A stretch of DNA of 64,000 nucleotides from the NCBI GenBank assembly GCA_024734495.1, contig JALMQS010000887.1:1701228-1765227 (forward strand). The letters run 5' to 3'. Below, piece after piece: positions 20,311 to 31,537 of this stretch (the stretch's first letter is position 1; every line of letters starts with the position of its first letter). A program made the position numbers and the translations under genes. The stretch is from Forficula auricularia. Lineage: Eukaryota > Arthropoda > Insecta > Dermaptera > Forficulidae. The notes below the pieces were generated by a model that had not been told where the DNA came from, made no database searches, and was given only the letters and a program-made list of their open reading frames with translations.

Positions 20311-20576
20311 GTATATCATTTTAATTGTTATATTATATAATCGTATATTTAAGTATATTAAATTTGGATATGTGAAATAATATAAAATTAGTATAAGATT
20401 ATAGGTGAAAAATAATCCATAAAAAATGTGTGAGATTCCCTCTGAGAGTCTCTCATGGCGATAGGCTTGCGTCCCAGAGCAGCCTCTCGATTAAACAAAC
20501 AAATATAAATATAAATGAGAAAGAAATTTCACACCAACAGGTGCCGTGATATCCACCGATTTCAACTGCTTTCGAT
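20311..20576. other. No gene; LINE 5' flank
   Basis: AT-rich sequence, then TTGCGTCCCAGAGC at about 20468, which begins a segment repeated at 21264. No gene. Confidence 0.35.
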
Positions 20577-21345
20577 TCAAAAAATTATTTGATTAATAAT
20601 TTAGAGCATAGATGAGCTTTTTAAATGTAAATTCATTAATATTCTTTTTGAAAATAAAAATGATTTTTCAAATATAATATTTTCGGTTTCGGGTAAAGGG
20701 TTGTTTCCTTTAATATCCAAAATTTTTTTAGCGAAATCCGTGACATCAACTTTTTTGGATTCAAAATATTATTTGATCAAATCATTGGTCTTGAATATTC
20801 AGACTAAATTTTATCAACTGATGCAATATCATTTTAATTATTCATCGTAGAGCTCTGAGTGTAATAGACATTTTTGTTTATAATTTAATTTACTTTAACA
20901 AAGGTATTATACAAAGTTGTGTATTTCAAAGGGTTATGCAAAAATGGTGAAAAATATGTTTCATTTCAAATTTGATCTCTTATATAAGCAAAAGTAAGTC
21001 ACCTACACAAAAAGTTACATGAAACAATTTTTAGAGATTTAAATGTACTACAAAAAATTCTATAAACTTAATTTGTCTACGACCAATAATTTAGAAGATA
21101 GACAAAGATTTTAAATTTATATTCACGAATTTTTTTTAATGAAAATAAAAATAATTTTTTAAAAATATTAACTTTTTCTGGTAAAGGGTTGTTTCTTTTA
21201 ATATCCCAAAATTTTTTAGCCTAATCAGTGACATCAACCGAATTCCACTTTTATTCCATTTGATGCCTTGCGTCCCAGAGCCTCTCGATAAAAAAGAAAT
21301 AATTATAAATGAGAAAGAAATTGATCTTATTTTATCCAATTCATC
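20577..21345 (+). repeat. Diverged direct duplication
   Basis: 20577-20751 is repeated at about 21081-21238 (shared words GGTAAAGGGTTGTTTC and GTGACATCAAC). The segment with TTGCGTCCCAGAGC and AATGAGAAAGAAATT at 20468-20530 is repeated at 21264-21325. The copies are several hundred bases apart and moderately diverged. No coding content. Confidence 0.6.
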
Positions 21346-21574
21346 TATCTGAAGGTTCACAGTATGTCTATTATATAAGAAAATATCATTTTGATTAAGA
21401 ATTTTTTAGTTTAAAAGAAATTATATGAAAAGATTCAATTTCTTCTCTCTGGGAGCGAATCAACTAGAAATGGCATAAAGTTTTATTTTTTTTGTCATTA
21501 GATATTTATTCAAATCTATTGAAATAATATATCTGTTTGTTATTTAATTTTGTCTTTTATATTAAATATTCATT

Positions 21575-22090
21575 ATTAGGATATTTGCATTTTAAAGGAG
21601 TAGTTTATTTGAAGTCCAATTTGAAAAAACTATAATAACTCCATTTAAATTTTTTTGAAAAATATGAAACTAATCAATATTATAAAACAATTAATTATTA
21701 ATAATTTAATTCAATTTTGAACGAAATCGATTCAGTACTTTTTGAGAAAATTGTCAAATACCCCCAAAACCGTCTATGAAAGGCCGTTTTAGAAGCATTT
21801 TAAAATTCAGCTCCATGTCACAAGTCAATATTTCGTTTCATATGACTTTTTCAAAGGCATCTCGTGCTTTCAAAAAACATCGTTTTTTAAACGGTTCAGA
21901 TGGTTTTTGACCATTTTCTCAAAAAGTACTACATCGATTTCGTTCAAAATTGAATTAATATATTAATTATTAATTGTTTTATAATATCTATTAATTTTAT
22001 ATTTAAAAAAAAATTCAACGGAGTTATTAGCTTTAAATTAGACTTCAAATAAACTACCCTTTAAAAGGCAAATATCCTAATAAAAATAAT
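21575..22090. repeat. Inverted-repeat (foldback) element of about 515 bp
   Basis: The left word GGAGTAGTTTATTTGAAGTC (21598) has its inverse at about 22040-22060. Inner arms continue with CTCAAAAAGTACT-type, TCGATTTCGTTCAAAATTGA and TTAATTATTAATTGTTTTAT words in inverse orientation. Centre near 21830. No ORF. Confidence 0.65.
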
Positions 22091-22185
22091 TTGATATAAA
22101 AGATAAATGTAAACTGTCTTTAAAAGAGCTCAATCATATCATAAGATTATTCTGAAGACTTAGCAAATACTGTGATTTTTTGGGT

Positions 22186-22240
22186 GAGGTCCACTGAAGA
22201 AGGAATCTTGTATAAGATTTACGAAATATCTGGATAAATT
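22186..22240 (+). ncRNA. Stand-alone hammerhead ribozyme-like motif
   Basis: CTGAAGA at 22194-22200, an extra A, stem II AATCTT-GTAT-AAGATT with a small internal mismatch, GAAA at 22223-22226, self-complementary ATAT stem III and triplet ATC (22228-22230). Stem I pairs GTCCA (22189-22193) with TGGAT (22231-22235): four Watson-Crick pairs plus a G-U. Unlike most others it is not in a palindrome arm. The co-varying AUAU stem III and AUC triplet argue for a real family member. Confidence 0.6.
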
Positions 22241-23075
22241 AAAAAAAAAACACCATTTAAAATTAAAAAACTGCTGAAAAATAAGCTTTTCACTTAATAC
22301 TTACATATTTATGTTGTATTTTGCTTTAAACGAAACATATTTATAAACAATTTTTAAATTGCCATCTGATCATTTCATAAAAAAACTTCTTTTTATTTAA
22401 TAATTTATTAATCTTTCACTTTTACCCTTCCTTCTTTTTTTACTTTATTTTCTCTAAATAAATTTCTCCAAAACATACAAAATATTGGCTTGTAACACTT
22501 GAAGCGTAAAAAAAGTTGTCGCTAGTGTGGAAAAAATCGTATGTTCTTTTACAGTCAAGAAATGTGCGTGGGGGAATAAAAGCGAGAAGGGCATAACGAG
22601 TCTTTAATGCCGGATAGAAAAGTTACACTGCCCTTCTACGCCCTATATCGTAAACAGCCGTAACGAAAGAAAAGAAACTGATCTTAGAGGAGACTAAAGT
22701 AGCTAGGGGGCTGAGGGGGGGTTGAAGGGGGCGGGTAACGATCACCAATGTTTCTCCAATTGAACAAACTTTTATTTTTTATTTTATTTTATTTTATTTT
22801 TTCTTGCTTAGCGAACACACACACTGTGCGCCTTGGATTCTTTGCGGTTTGTTAACCCCAAAAGGGGCTCGAAAAAACAGTAGGTGTGTGAACGCGCGGA
22901 TAAAGGTGCGTGCCTAGCATGGAAAAACATCTCAGCGAAATGAAACGCACACACATTTCAATTTTTTCAATAAAAGAATCGACACTAACCGGGTTTTTAT
23001 AACTTTTCAATTTCGATTATATATATTAAAGTGTATTAAAATAAGCTGACGTGTTCTGATGTGGCCACCCACCTG
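22241..23075. other. No recognisable gene; GC-richer single-copy stretch
   Basis: 22480-22980 is richer in GC than its surroundings, with a G-run near 22708-22735 and a (TTTTA) microsatellite at 22770-22801. No ORF or splice pattern that I can support. Confidence 0.35.
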
Positions 23076-23615
23076 ACTTTACCATACAACCTGGCCTCTA
23101 AAATTATTTATAATCATGTAAGGGGTCCCACTGATTATGTATACAAAATTTGGTTGAGTTTGGTAAATGGCCAAGATTTTCATTTTTTGACCCTATACCC
23201 CCACCCCCACCACATTTTAGGAGGTTATTTTTTGCACCCCCCTTAATTTTGGATCCAAAATCTAATCAGCTTTTAATCTCAATGGACCAAAACTATCTGT
23301 GAAATTTGGTTTCGATATTCACACTAGTTTTTGAGCTAGCTCGTCCACAACAATTTGGTAACGCACAGACAGCCAGACAACCAGACAACCAGACTAACAG
23401 ACATTTTGACAAAACAATTATTATCTCGAAAAATATAATTTTTTCGATGTTCACTCATTTGAGCTTTTTTGTAGAGCGAAATGCGATGGTTTCTCTCAAT
23501 TTTTTAAATCAAAATAGTTTCAGCCGTTTTTTAGATATTTCGAAAAAAAGAATGAAAAAAACCACCTTTTTTCATGCACTATTAGAATACTTGACCATAC
23601 CCTGTATGGTAAAGT
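23076..23615 (+). mobile_element. TIR element ACTTTACCATACA, copy 3
   Basis: 540 bp with the same ends ACTTTACCATACA and TGTATGGTAAAGT. It has one internal unit of about 90 bp instead of two or three, and keeps the GAGCTAGCTC block and CAGACAACC repeats. Confidence 0.7.
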
Positions 23616-24223
23616 AAAAAAACAATAGAATAACCAACTTTATAATTAATAATTGTAAACATCATTAAGTACACAGTTCTACGACTGGTTTGACACAATC
23701 ACCACTTGGCCATGCCAAGTTGCTGTGTACCATGCCAATTCTTTGACCTCTCTAGATAGATAGATAGATTATTTTATTTGTTCTGAACAAATAGTTTTGC
23801 ATTATTTTCTAGATTATTTTATCAAATAAATGAAAATAGTTCATTGAAACAGACAGAACACAAAAAATACATATAGATCAATAGCGATCAAATGGACAAT
23901 CAGAGAGAACAACAAGATAATTCACAGATACAAGAAAAAATATGAAAAAGCAACCATAAACAAATACAATGTGAAATAAACAAAAATCGAAAATAAACAA
24001 ATAAAAACCAAAATGTACAGGAAATCAAAAAAATAAATTAATATAATACAAAGTGTAGAAAAATCAAAAATAAATAAACATAATTGAAAAATGTACAGAA
24101 ATTGGAAAAATAAATAAAGGTACAGGGTACAGACCCTTATTAAGTTGATTGAGAATTTCCAGAAAAAAAAATATTAATTTTCAAAAAACTAAACGAATTT
24201 TAAATAATATATTTTATATAGAA
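23616..24223. other. No recognisable gene
   Basis: AT-rich sequence with a short TAGA repeat (23754-23770) and A-rich, AAATAAA-type low complexity at 23930-24120. Nothing coding recognised. Confidence 0.35.
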
Positions 24224-24235
24224 CAAGCTACGTCA

Positions 24236-24254
24236 GGCGTGCCTCCGGCACGCC
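24236..24254 (-). other. Helitron 3' terminal hairpin
   Basis: GGCGTGCC-TCC-GGCACGCC, eight perfect pairs with a 3-base loop, next to further GC-rich sequence up to 24310 that recurs at 41200-41275 and in part at 35946-35990. Confidence 0.65.
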
Positions 24255-24613
24255 ATCTGCACCTTGGCCCTCCGGGCAGGTGGCCCTGGCGGGCAGCGTC
24301 TCGAGACGGCCAAAAGTTTGTTTGCAATATAATTTTGTTCAACTGTATTTTAATTAAATATACTCGTATTTTATTAATTAAAAATCAGCTTCAAGAAATA
24401 ATCTAACACATTGCGAAAGCAAAATAAAAAATTCTGAGTGTGTCAAGCTTACGCACGACGGAAGTGAAACTTCTAGTATTCCTCTCTTCTTTTCATTTCA
24501 TTCTCTCTTTTTTTCTCTCTTATGTTAGTTTGAAGATTATAGGTTAAATAATTCAACGACGAAGCATAGATTTACTCTTTCTAATATTTTCTTATACATG
24601 AATGAATTTTGAT

Positions 24614-25345
24614 TTATGTACAGTTCCAAAAATTCTTTTTAATGTTACATACAGCATTTTCATTTGTTTGAATGTTCAATAATAATTTTAGTGTTGAATG
24701 TGCTGTTTTTCCTCCGTCTAATAAAGTGGCAGCAATTCCAGATGATGTCATTTGTGCCAATATGAGCGAAATTAAAAATGTTTCCCTGTTCCACCTGGTG
24801 CATCCAAAAAAAGAAACCATCTTCTTGAGCAGCGACTGCATGCATAATTTTTGTTCTGGTAACAATTTTGGTTCATTTGCTTGAACATATGCATTTAAAC
24901 CATCAACATTGTACGATTGTTCACGTTGCATATCGCGATTAAATAAATCACTTACTGGCCGATTAACTGATGGCATCCCTAATTTAATTAGTGGTTGATT
25001 CGAAATGATCATGCATAAATCTTCCAACTTAATCAAAGATTCATTATATATTTCTGGCGAGAAATTTATATCTGGATCTCCTCGAATTCTACGTAGAGCA
25101 TGTAATACATCTTCACTCATTGAAGCCTTATATTTTCCCCATAATTTAGGCGGGTTAGTTGGAAAACACGTTGTCAATAAAATGGCAAACAAACATCGTA
25201 TTTGATGTGGCGATGAACCGAGAGCAGCATGGGCAAGAGTTGTATCCCAATGCGAATCTTCTTCTAACAATCGTAATGCTAGGCATGCACCATGATTCGT
25301 TGTATGTAATGCACTGAGATACTGGGAAATGTATTTATAATAAGA
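24614..25345 (-). pseudogene. Helitron PIF1-like helicase fragment
   Basis: The reading frame is open on the minus strand from about 25345 to 24614, extending upstream of the first methionine (25270) with an in-frame segment ending LALRLLEEDSHWD. This segment and the following block on ...SPHQIRCLFAILLTTC... match the region before and around the start of the PIF1-type helicase of animal Helitron RepHel proteins. The frame continues through a glycine-rich LLDGGKTAHSTLKL block, a usual helicase neighbour, and then loses similarity. The Rep endonuclease and the helicase motifs beyond this point are absent. A full RepHel is well over 1000 residues, so this is a fragment. Confidence 0.7.
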
Positions 25346-25671
25346 AACATTGATTAAGATTTGGAATGTTTCTTTCCGACAGGCTCAGGTTAGCCAACTA
25401 ATAACAATAAAATAATCACATTTAATAATATAAATTTTTCTTTTTACTTAAGAGAGAATGGTGTGTTTCTGTGAAACAGTTTTAATTCTAAAGTTTAGGG
25501 AAAACAAAATATATCTATAATATAATCATAATACTTCTTCAAGGCCTTTGAGAACAATGAATTAACCCACACCCATTGTCTGCCTGGGTACAAAAGAAAA
25601 GATAAACCTTTTTTAAAACCCCAATTGGCATTCTACCTGAGAATAATTAATTTAATTATGTAAAATCGTGT

Positions 25672-26198
25672 GAAATCAAATCAAACCGATTTGGCCCAAA
25701 ATTTAGATAAACCATCTGGAGCACTAAACAAACATATGGTGTGAATATGGTTTCGATACGTTCAGTGGTTTAGGCATGGGTCGATCACGCACATACATAC
25801 TAAGGATTATATATATATATAAAATTAAATTTACAAATTATGTCTGTATTCAAAATAGATTTTATTATCTTAAAAAAAAGTTTCTGAAATTTTGATCTGA
25901 CTACCTGTATACCCCTTTCTTTTGTTAGAGGGGTTTCATTGTTTAAGACCTGACCTTTCAGGGTAGGGATAATGTATTGTTTGCTTGGCCCTTTTAGAGG
26001 CTCTATTTCTATAGATCTTATCTGTCAATCAATTAAATATAAAAATAAAAAATAAAATCAAACCGATTTGGCTCAAAATTTAGATAAACCATCCCCAGCA
26101 CTAAGCAAACATATGGTGTGAATATGGTTTCGATACGTTCAGTGGTTTAGGCGTGGGTCGATCGCGTACATACACACAAAGGATTTTATATATATAGA
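25672..26198 (-). repeat. Duplicated Helitron 5'-end segment
   Basis: About 150 bp at 25672-25825 is repeated at 26050-26198 with few differences (AACCGATTTGG, CATATGGTGTGAATATGG and GTTCAGTGGTTTAGGC words). Both copies end in a TATATATA stretch on the right. Confidence 0.65.
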
Positions 26199-26782
26199 TT
26201 AAAAGAGTATATTTTCGTTTGAATATATATCAAAAAAATTATTTTTAAACCTCTCTTGGAAGGCTAATTGGGACCCTTATTAAATTTTTTGAAAATTTCC
26301 AGAAAAAATGCTGGTAACACTATTTTATAGGTGCCCATCTCTCCCCTTTTTATTAATAATTTCATTAAAAGAGCCATCGTGGTTTCAAGTGGCACTCTCT
26401 TAATCTTTATAAACTTATTTTTCCTATTTAAGTAAATATCCTTATGAATAGGAATGCTTACTGGTCAAAAAGCTAAAAGACCAGTTGCCAGCTTCACCCT
26501 TTATTTATATTAATTTCATATAAATGATACATTTCCCTTGCAAGTGTGTCTTATAATAAAAAATTGAATGTTCATTGATTCGGAGGACAAATTGATCGAC
26601 TGCCCCCTGTGTTTATATTGAAAGATTATATTAATGACTCTCCGTTCCCTTGACATAAACTTTTACGAATAGGCCACAGCTCACAGAAAATATAGAAAGA
26701 TTTAATAAAGGTAATTTTCTAGTTGAATATAAAAAGAAGATTTTATTCTTTGCTAAATCATTAATTTGGATTCACAACAATG
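26199..26782. other. No recognisable gene
   Basis: AT-rich; no gene or repeat recognised. Confidence 0.35.
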
Positions 26783-27272
26783 TCAAGGGTAGAAAAAATA
26801 ACTTTTTTCGAGTTTCTTTGACGAAATTATAATTTCCTATATCTTTATAAAATACTCTACTAGAAATAAGTATAATCCCGTCTAAATTCAAATATTAATT
26901 TTCTAAAAAAATTGGAAAACTGATAATAAGGGGGGAGTATTATCAACATTCTCATAAAATTCAGGGGTAGAAAAATTAACTTTTTTCAAGTTTCTTTGAC
27001 GAAATAATAATTTCTTATATGTTTATAAAATCCTCTACTAGAAATAAGTATAATCCTGTCTAAATTTAAATATTAATTTTCTAAAAAATTGGAAAATTGA
27101 TGATAAGGAGGGAGTATTATCATCATTCTCATAAAATTCAAGGGTAGAAAAAGTAACTTTTTTCGAGTTTCTTTGACGAAATTATAATTTATTATAAGTA
27201 TCTTTATAAAACACTCTACTAGAAATAAGTATAATCTCATCTAAATTCAAATATTAATTTTCTAAAAAAATC
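26783..27272 (+). repeat. Tandem repeat, unit about 178 bp, 2.75 copies
   Basis: Units begin TCAAGGGTAGAAAAA at 26783, 26961 (TCAGGGGTAG) and 27138. Each contains GAGTTTCTTTGACGAAAT or a close variant and CTCTACTAGAAATAAGTATA. The third unit is truncated. Unit length near a nucleosome repeat is typical of satellite DNA, but three copies do not make an array. Confidence 0.8.
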
Positions 27273-28114
27273 AATGCAGGCATACTGTATGTAAAAAGCG
27301 CTCTCTTGTATAAAAGCCTTCTTACCGCTATATTTGTATTATAATTTAATTACCTAACAGTCAATTAGACTATAGGGTTCGTTAGAACTAATGAATTTTA
27401 ACCCTTCTATTTTCTCGTCGCTATTAAAACACTTAATAAAAAGAACATCAAGAAATTTGAATTCATATGAGAAAACATCAAAACGCTTTTATCAGAAGCT
27501 TTTTAAAAACTAAATGGGTTAAATTAAATTAAAACGACAAAAAAGTTATCTTTAAATAATAAATAAGGATGTACCTAAAATTTACAATTGAATTAAGTGT
27601 GATAAATTTTTTAAAAATTTATAAAATTCCAACGTGCATCAAAATATAATCAAGTCAATATCAAAATTTTTACGAATTCGACATTTTCCAGAATTTCATT
27701 TTAATTTCTACTACTATAAATTATATTCAACCACAGGCGTGGTAAGTTTTGAGTACATTCTGCCCTACCCGAGCATGAGCCTGCTACTTTGTTATCACTA
27801 GACAATTGATTGTTTTAAAATGACTGTTTGGACATTTTTCGGTGATTTTTGTACCACTTCATTTTTAATAAAATATTTAAATTAAAATTATAAAAAATCC
27901 TATAATTCAGTCATTTCGACATTATAATCGACAAATAAGTATAAATTTGATATCTCAAGTAGTTTGGAAAATATAATCGATAGTGTCTGTGAGATATCCC
28001 AAATCTCAGGTGCTAAAATGGAAAACAACATATAAGTCAGAACCATTTTTTATTTTTTTATATTCTTATAATTTTTTTTAATATTAAATATAAATAATCA
28101 TGAAAAAACTTGTT
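27273..28114. other. No recognisable gene
   Basis: AT-rich sequence with no gene or repeat recognised. Confidence 0.35.
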
Positions 28115-28195
28115 TTTCAAGGGTAGCATAGTTGGTTGCTGATTTATAAGAAGAAATCAATCAGGTTGATGCAAATAAACATCCATACCTATAAT
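28115..28195 (+). repeat. Hammerhead-associated flanking module
   Basis: Contains GTAGCATAGTTGGTTGCTGA, AAATCAATCAGGTTG and GATGCAAATAAACAT. Related segments occur at about 34085, 35285 and 56723, and partly at 10998 and 4785. Here it lies just left of palindrome 4. Confidence 0.5.
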
Positions 28196-28200
28196 TGATA

Positions 28201-28563
28201 GTAATGGAATTCAGCCCAGGGGTAAGGAAAGAAAAAAATTAACACCTATTCAAATAAAGTGTAATTTATTGGATTCCTTCCTCCTTTCCAAACCGAAGAA
28301 AAAGTGGATAAATAAAAAAAAAAGATTGTTTTTCTATGGTTTTTGCTAAGGAAGGAAAAGTACAAAACACTACTGTGGAGAAAGGAAAGAAGAGCATTTT
28401 ATTTGTTTCCTTCATTGACCCTGTAAAACCCTGAAGAAGGAGAGAAGAATCCTCCAAAACGTCGGTTTGAAAGAAAAGGAGGAAGGAATCCAATAAATTA
28501 CCCTTATTTGGATATGTCATTAATTTTTCTTTCCTCACTACCTCTGGGCTGCCTTCCATTACT
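28201..28563. repeat. Hammerhead-bearing palindrome 4
   Basis: Left arm words CAGCCCAGGGGTAAGGAAAG and TTTATTGGATTCCTTCCTCC have inverted counterparts at about 28540-28560 and 28475-28498. The right arm carries a hammerhead with a mutated core (28425-28470). In the left arm only CCGAAGAAAAAG remains of the mirrored motif. Confidence 0.65.
28425..28470 (+). ncRNA. Hammerhead-like motif with G12 substitution
   Basis: CTGAAGA at 28431-28437, an extra A, GGAG...CTCC stem II, then AAAA where GAAA is required (28456-28459), ACGT stem III and GTC at 28461-28463. Stem I AAACC/GGTTT is perfect over five pairs. Loss of G12, the presumed general base, predicts an inactive ribozyme. Closely related to 907-952. 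Confidence 0.5.
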
Positions 28564-28739
28564 TTCAATCAAAAGTTCTACCAGTCCGTCTCTCAAAGAA
28601 AATTTCGTGCAAATAAATTCATACCTATAATTTTTAACAACTCCTACTCCTAGAAATTCCTCCCGACTCCGACTCGGACCCGAAGCATTGATTATAATTT
28701 TATAAATTAAAGGGTTTATTTAGTCCGGTAAAATCAATA

Positions 28740-28985
28740 AATCGACTAATTGTAACTTATTTATTTGATAGATTTACTAAACAGTTTCGGTCACTCTGGT
28801 AGAACCATCATCAATAGTACTGAAAATCGAAACATTTTTCATATATACAATTACACAAAATAAAAGCCATAAAATTTCACATTCATACATACAATTATTT
28901 CCGTCAAGATTTGGAATATGTCACTCTGCATAATATATAACTGTTTAGTAAATCTATCAAATAAATAATGTTAATTAACTAAAAT
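28740..28985. repeat. Inverted-repeat element with decayed hammerhead trace
   Basis: Left arm ATTTATTTGATAGATTTACT and right arm AGTAAATCTATCAAATAAAT (about 28950) are perfect inverses. On the minus strand at about 28825-28790, TTGATGATGGTTC...GACCGAAACTG mimics CUGANGA...GAAA with C3 replaced by T. Probably a dead member of the same family. Confidence 0.5.
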
Positions 28986-29213
28986 GAAACTATTTATTTA
29001 TTTTATATGACTAACTAATTCCTTTAATTTATAAAATTTAATTCTACAAGCAACTTAATTTTTAGAAGAATCTTAGAAAGAAAAAAAAATCGTCGCCTCA
29101 GAGTGTAAACCTGCTAACTCACAACAAGGAAATTTTACAGGGCAGAGAAAAAACAAACAAAATTTAATATTGTTGTTATTAAAAAACTAGTTTTCACATT
29201 TTTACTTTACCAT
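28986..29213. other. No recognisable gene
   Basis: AT-rich spacer; nothing recognised. Confidence 0.3.
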
Positions 29214-29782
29214 ACGGGGTATGGTCAAGTATTGTGAAAAAAAGTTGGGTTTTTTCCTTCTTTTTTTTCGAAATATCTCAAAAACGCCTATAACTATTTT
29301 GATTAAAAAAATTGAGCCATGAAACTATGGCATTTCGCTCTACAAAAAAGCCCTATTAAGTGAACATCGAAAAAAATATATTTTCGAGATAATAATTGTT
29401 TTGTCAAAATGTCTGTTAGTTAGGGCCGGTTGTATGTCGCTTTGTTAAGGCCTTGGTAATGGTAATCAGCTTTTAGACCGGCCGATTTCGCAAATGTTCG
29501 TTGTATAAGAAAGAATTCTCAGAAAACAAGTCATTTACATTGTGGAACCCCAGAAGTCTATGAATGCAAAAACTAACCACCCACAATGGGTGGGTGGGGG
29601 GGGAAGAGGAGTCAAAAAATGAAAATATAGGCTCTTGTACCAAACTCAACCAAATTTTGTATACATAATCGCTGGGCCCCTAGGAGTTTAAAAATGCACT
29701 AACTAACCACCTCCCCTACATGATTATAAATAATTTTATTAAATATTAAATATAAGTGAGGGTCCAGGTTGTATGGTATAGT
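29214..29782 (-). mobile_element. TIR element ACTTTACCATACA, copy 4, rearranged
   Basis: Left end ACTTTACCATACG and right end TGTATGGTATAGT. The middle (about 29424-29560) is replaced by sequence starting GGGCCGGTTGTATGTCG, which matches the terminus of the MITE at 50917-51059. The GAGCTAGCTC block is therefore lost in this copy. Confidence 0.6.
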
Positions 29783-31537
29783 AAAGTGGATGGCCACATC
29801 AGAACAGGTCAGCTTATTTTTCTACAACTTACGATCGTAATTTTAAGTAGCAGTTTTACTTGGACGATACTGCATTTCTGTTTTTTTCTAACGGTATTAA
29901 TATGTCATATATGATAAAAAATGGATTTAGCATGTTTACACTCTAAGGCGACAAAATTGATTATAATATATGGAATGAATATGGAATCCTTGGTATGCGA
30001 GCCCGAGTCACACTTGGCCAGGTTATTTAAGTCTTTTTAACAGCTACTTGAGCTTTAAAAGGTTATATAAGAAACTTTGATTTAATGGATAGAAAAAACA
30101 TGAGAGAAGTTGAAAATGTGTGTCTAAGTATATGTGTGTGTATGTGTGAGAAGGACAAGGTGGTGGTAAAGGGGCAGTGGCAGTTCAAGTGGCTGTGGAA
30201 GGATTTCGAGCGAAAACTCGCCCCGCTTTGACGTGAAAAGTAATAGCCACCCCGTATCACTTGTTATCCGTTCAATCAGAAATAAGCCCCGAGATCCATC
30301 TTGAGGTCTTGAGGTCCGTCAAAGGGCAAACGATTGCGTTTCCGGCCGATGCTCATCTCAGGTGGTGATCTCCTCATTACACAACGAAGACCAGAGGGTC
30401 TGCGTTTGACGTTATCGAAGCAAGCCTGTCCGAATCAAACGGGTTGCGTCAAACACCAGTAAACCATTAGCCTCCCCAATTATCAATTGCAAACCGACAA
30501 AGCGACGACCTCTGTTCATCCCCAATTCCGAAAATAACACTTATTCTATTTTAAACCAATATAAATACAAAATTATTAATAGGTGTAGCAATTCCAACAT
30601 CAATACAATTCAATAAATCTATAAGGTTAAATATTTCCGCTTTCTCCCGGCTGGCACTAGCGTTGAACAGATGCTTTATTTCAAACTTAAAGTTATATTG
30701 TATGGCAAGGGCGAGTTAGGAATATCCGATAAGCGAGAGTTGCAACATGAGCTGAGAGCTTCTAGTGCATTCACCTGAGTACGAGTTTGAATCAAACACA
30801 CTAGAGACAAGGCAAGTACCTAAACCTGAATGTATATACTTGAAGCGAATGCCGTATCCTTGATTGTCTTCTGTTGTCTTCTGTTTTAAAATAAACACTT
30901 TTGAAAAAATTCAATTTTTTTTAGAATTTTTAAAAATTTTATATTTTAAAAATTCTTATAAAATCGCTATTTTAAATTTTTTAAAAATCCACACTTTTGA
31001 AAAAATTCACTTTTATGAAAATTTTGGACAAATTTGATTATTTGAAAATTATGAAAAAATACACCCGTTTGAAAAAATCACTTTTTTTAAATACTCTTTA
31101 AAAAATGTATCTTGAAAAAGGAGGGACGATCCACCGAACCTCGGGTTTTTTAAGAGATTGAAATTAATAAATTATTTTATAAAAAATTCCTACTTAAATA
31201 AATTTATAAATTATAAATTTTATTAAACCATTTATTTTACATGAATTTATGCATACATTGTTTTTGAGCTTCGACTCCGGAGATTACTTCTCCACCATCG
31301 AATGTCCTTGATCATCTTTTAGTCCTTGTTTTAAATAAGAGGAAAAACTAATTAAAGAAAAAAACCTCTTTTCCGATAATTATTCCAATTCCATATTAAT
31401 CCTATTCATTCTAAATTTTCTTAAATAAATTTCCATATTTTAAAATATAGATAATAATATTTATAATGAACTATTGTTGGGTTTTAAAATTTAAAAACCA
31501 GTTAATTAATAAAAGGTATTGAAAAAAAGTATAATTA
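29783..31537. other. No supported gene; GC-richer stretch 30060-30560
   Basis: 30060-30560 is GC-richer and has no ORF longer than 65 codons, splice pattern or known repeat; it may be single-copy intron or regulatory DNA. 30900-31150 is repetitive TTTTAAAAAT/TTTGAAAAA sequence ending near a degenerate GAAAAAGGAGG...ACCGAACC trace. Confidence 0.35.

Larger units (their letters stand above)
24224..26198 (-). mobile_element. Helitron remnant
   Basis: On the minus strand it starts TCTATATATATAAAATCC at 26198, preceded by A, and ends with a perfect 8-bp hairpin (24254-24236) and then 12 bases ending CTTG at 24224, followed by T. A 5' TC, a 3' hairpin 10-12 bases before the end, and insertion between A and T are Helitron rules; the terminal CTTG departs from the usual CTRR. 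A helicase fragment lies inside in the same orientation. The 5' end segment (26050-26198) is duplicated at 25672-25825, so there may be two nested Helitron 5' ends. Confidence 0.6.

Noticed and set aside
26783..27272. CRISPR-like array
   Set aside because: Three long units of 178 bp without spacers; a eukaryotic tandem repeat.
31110..31150. GAAAAAGGAGGGACGATCCACC with CGAACC as a hammerhead
   Set aside because: Core CUGANGA and GAAA both missing; at best a very old trace.
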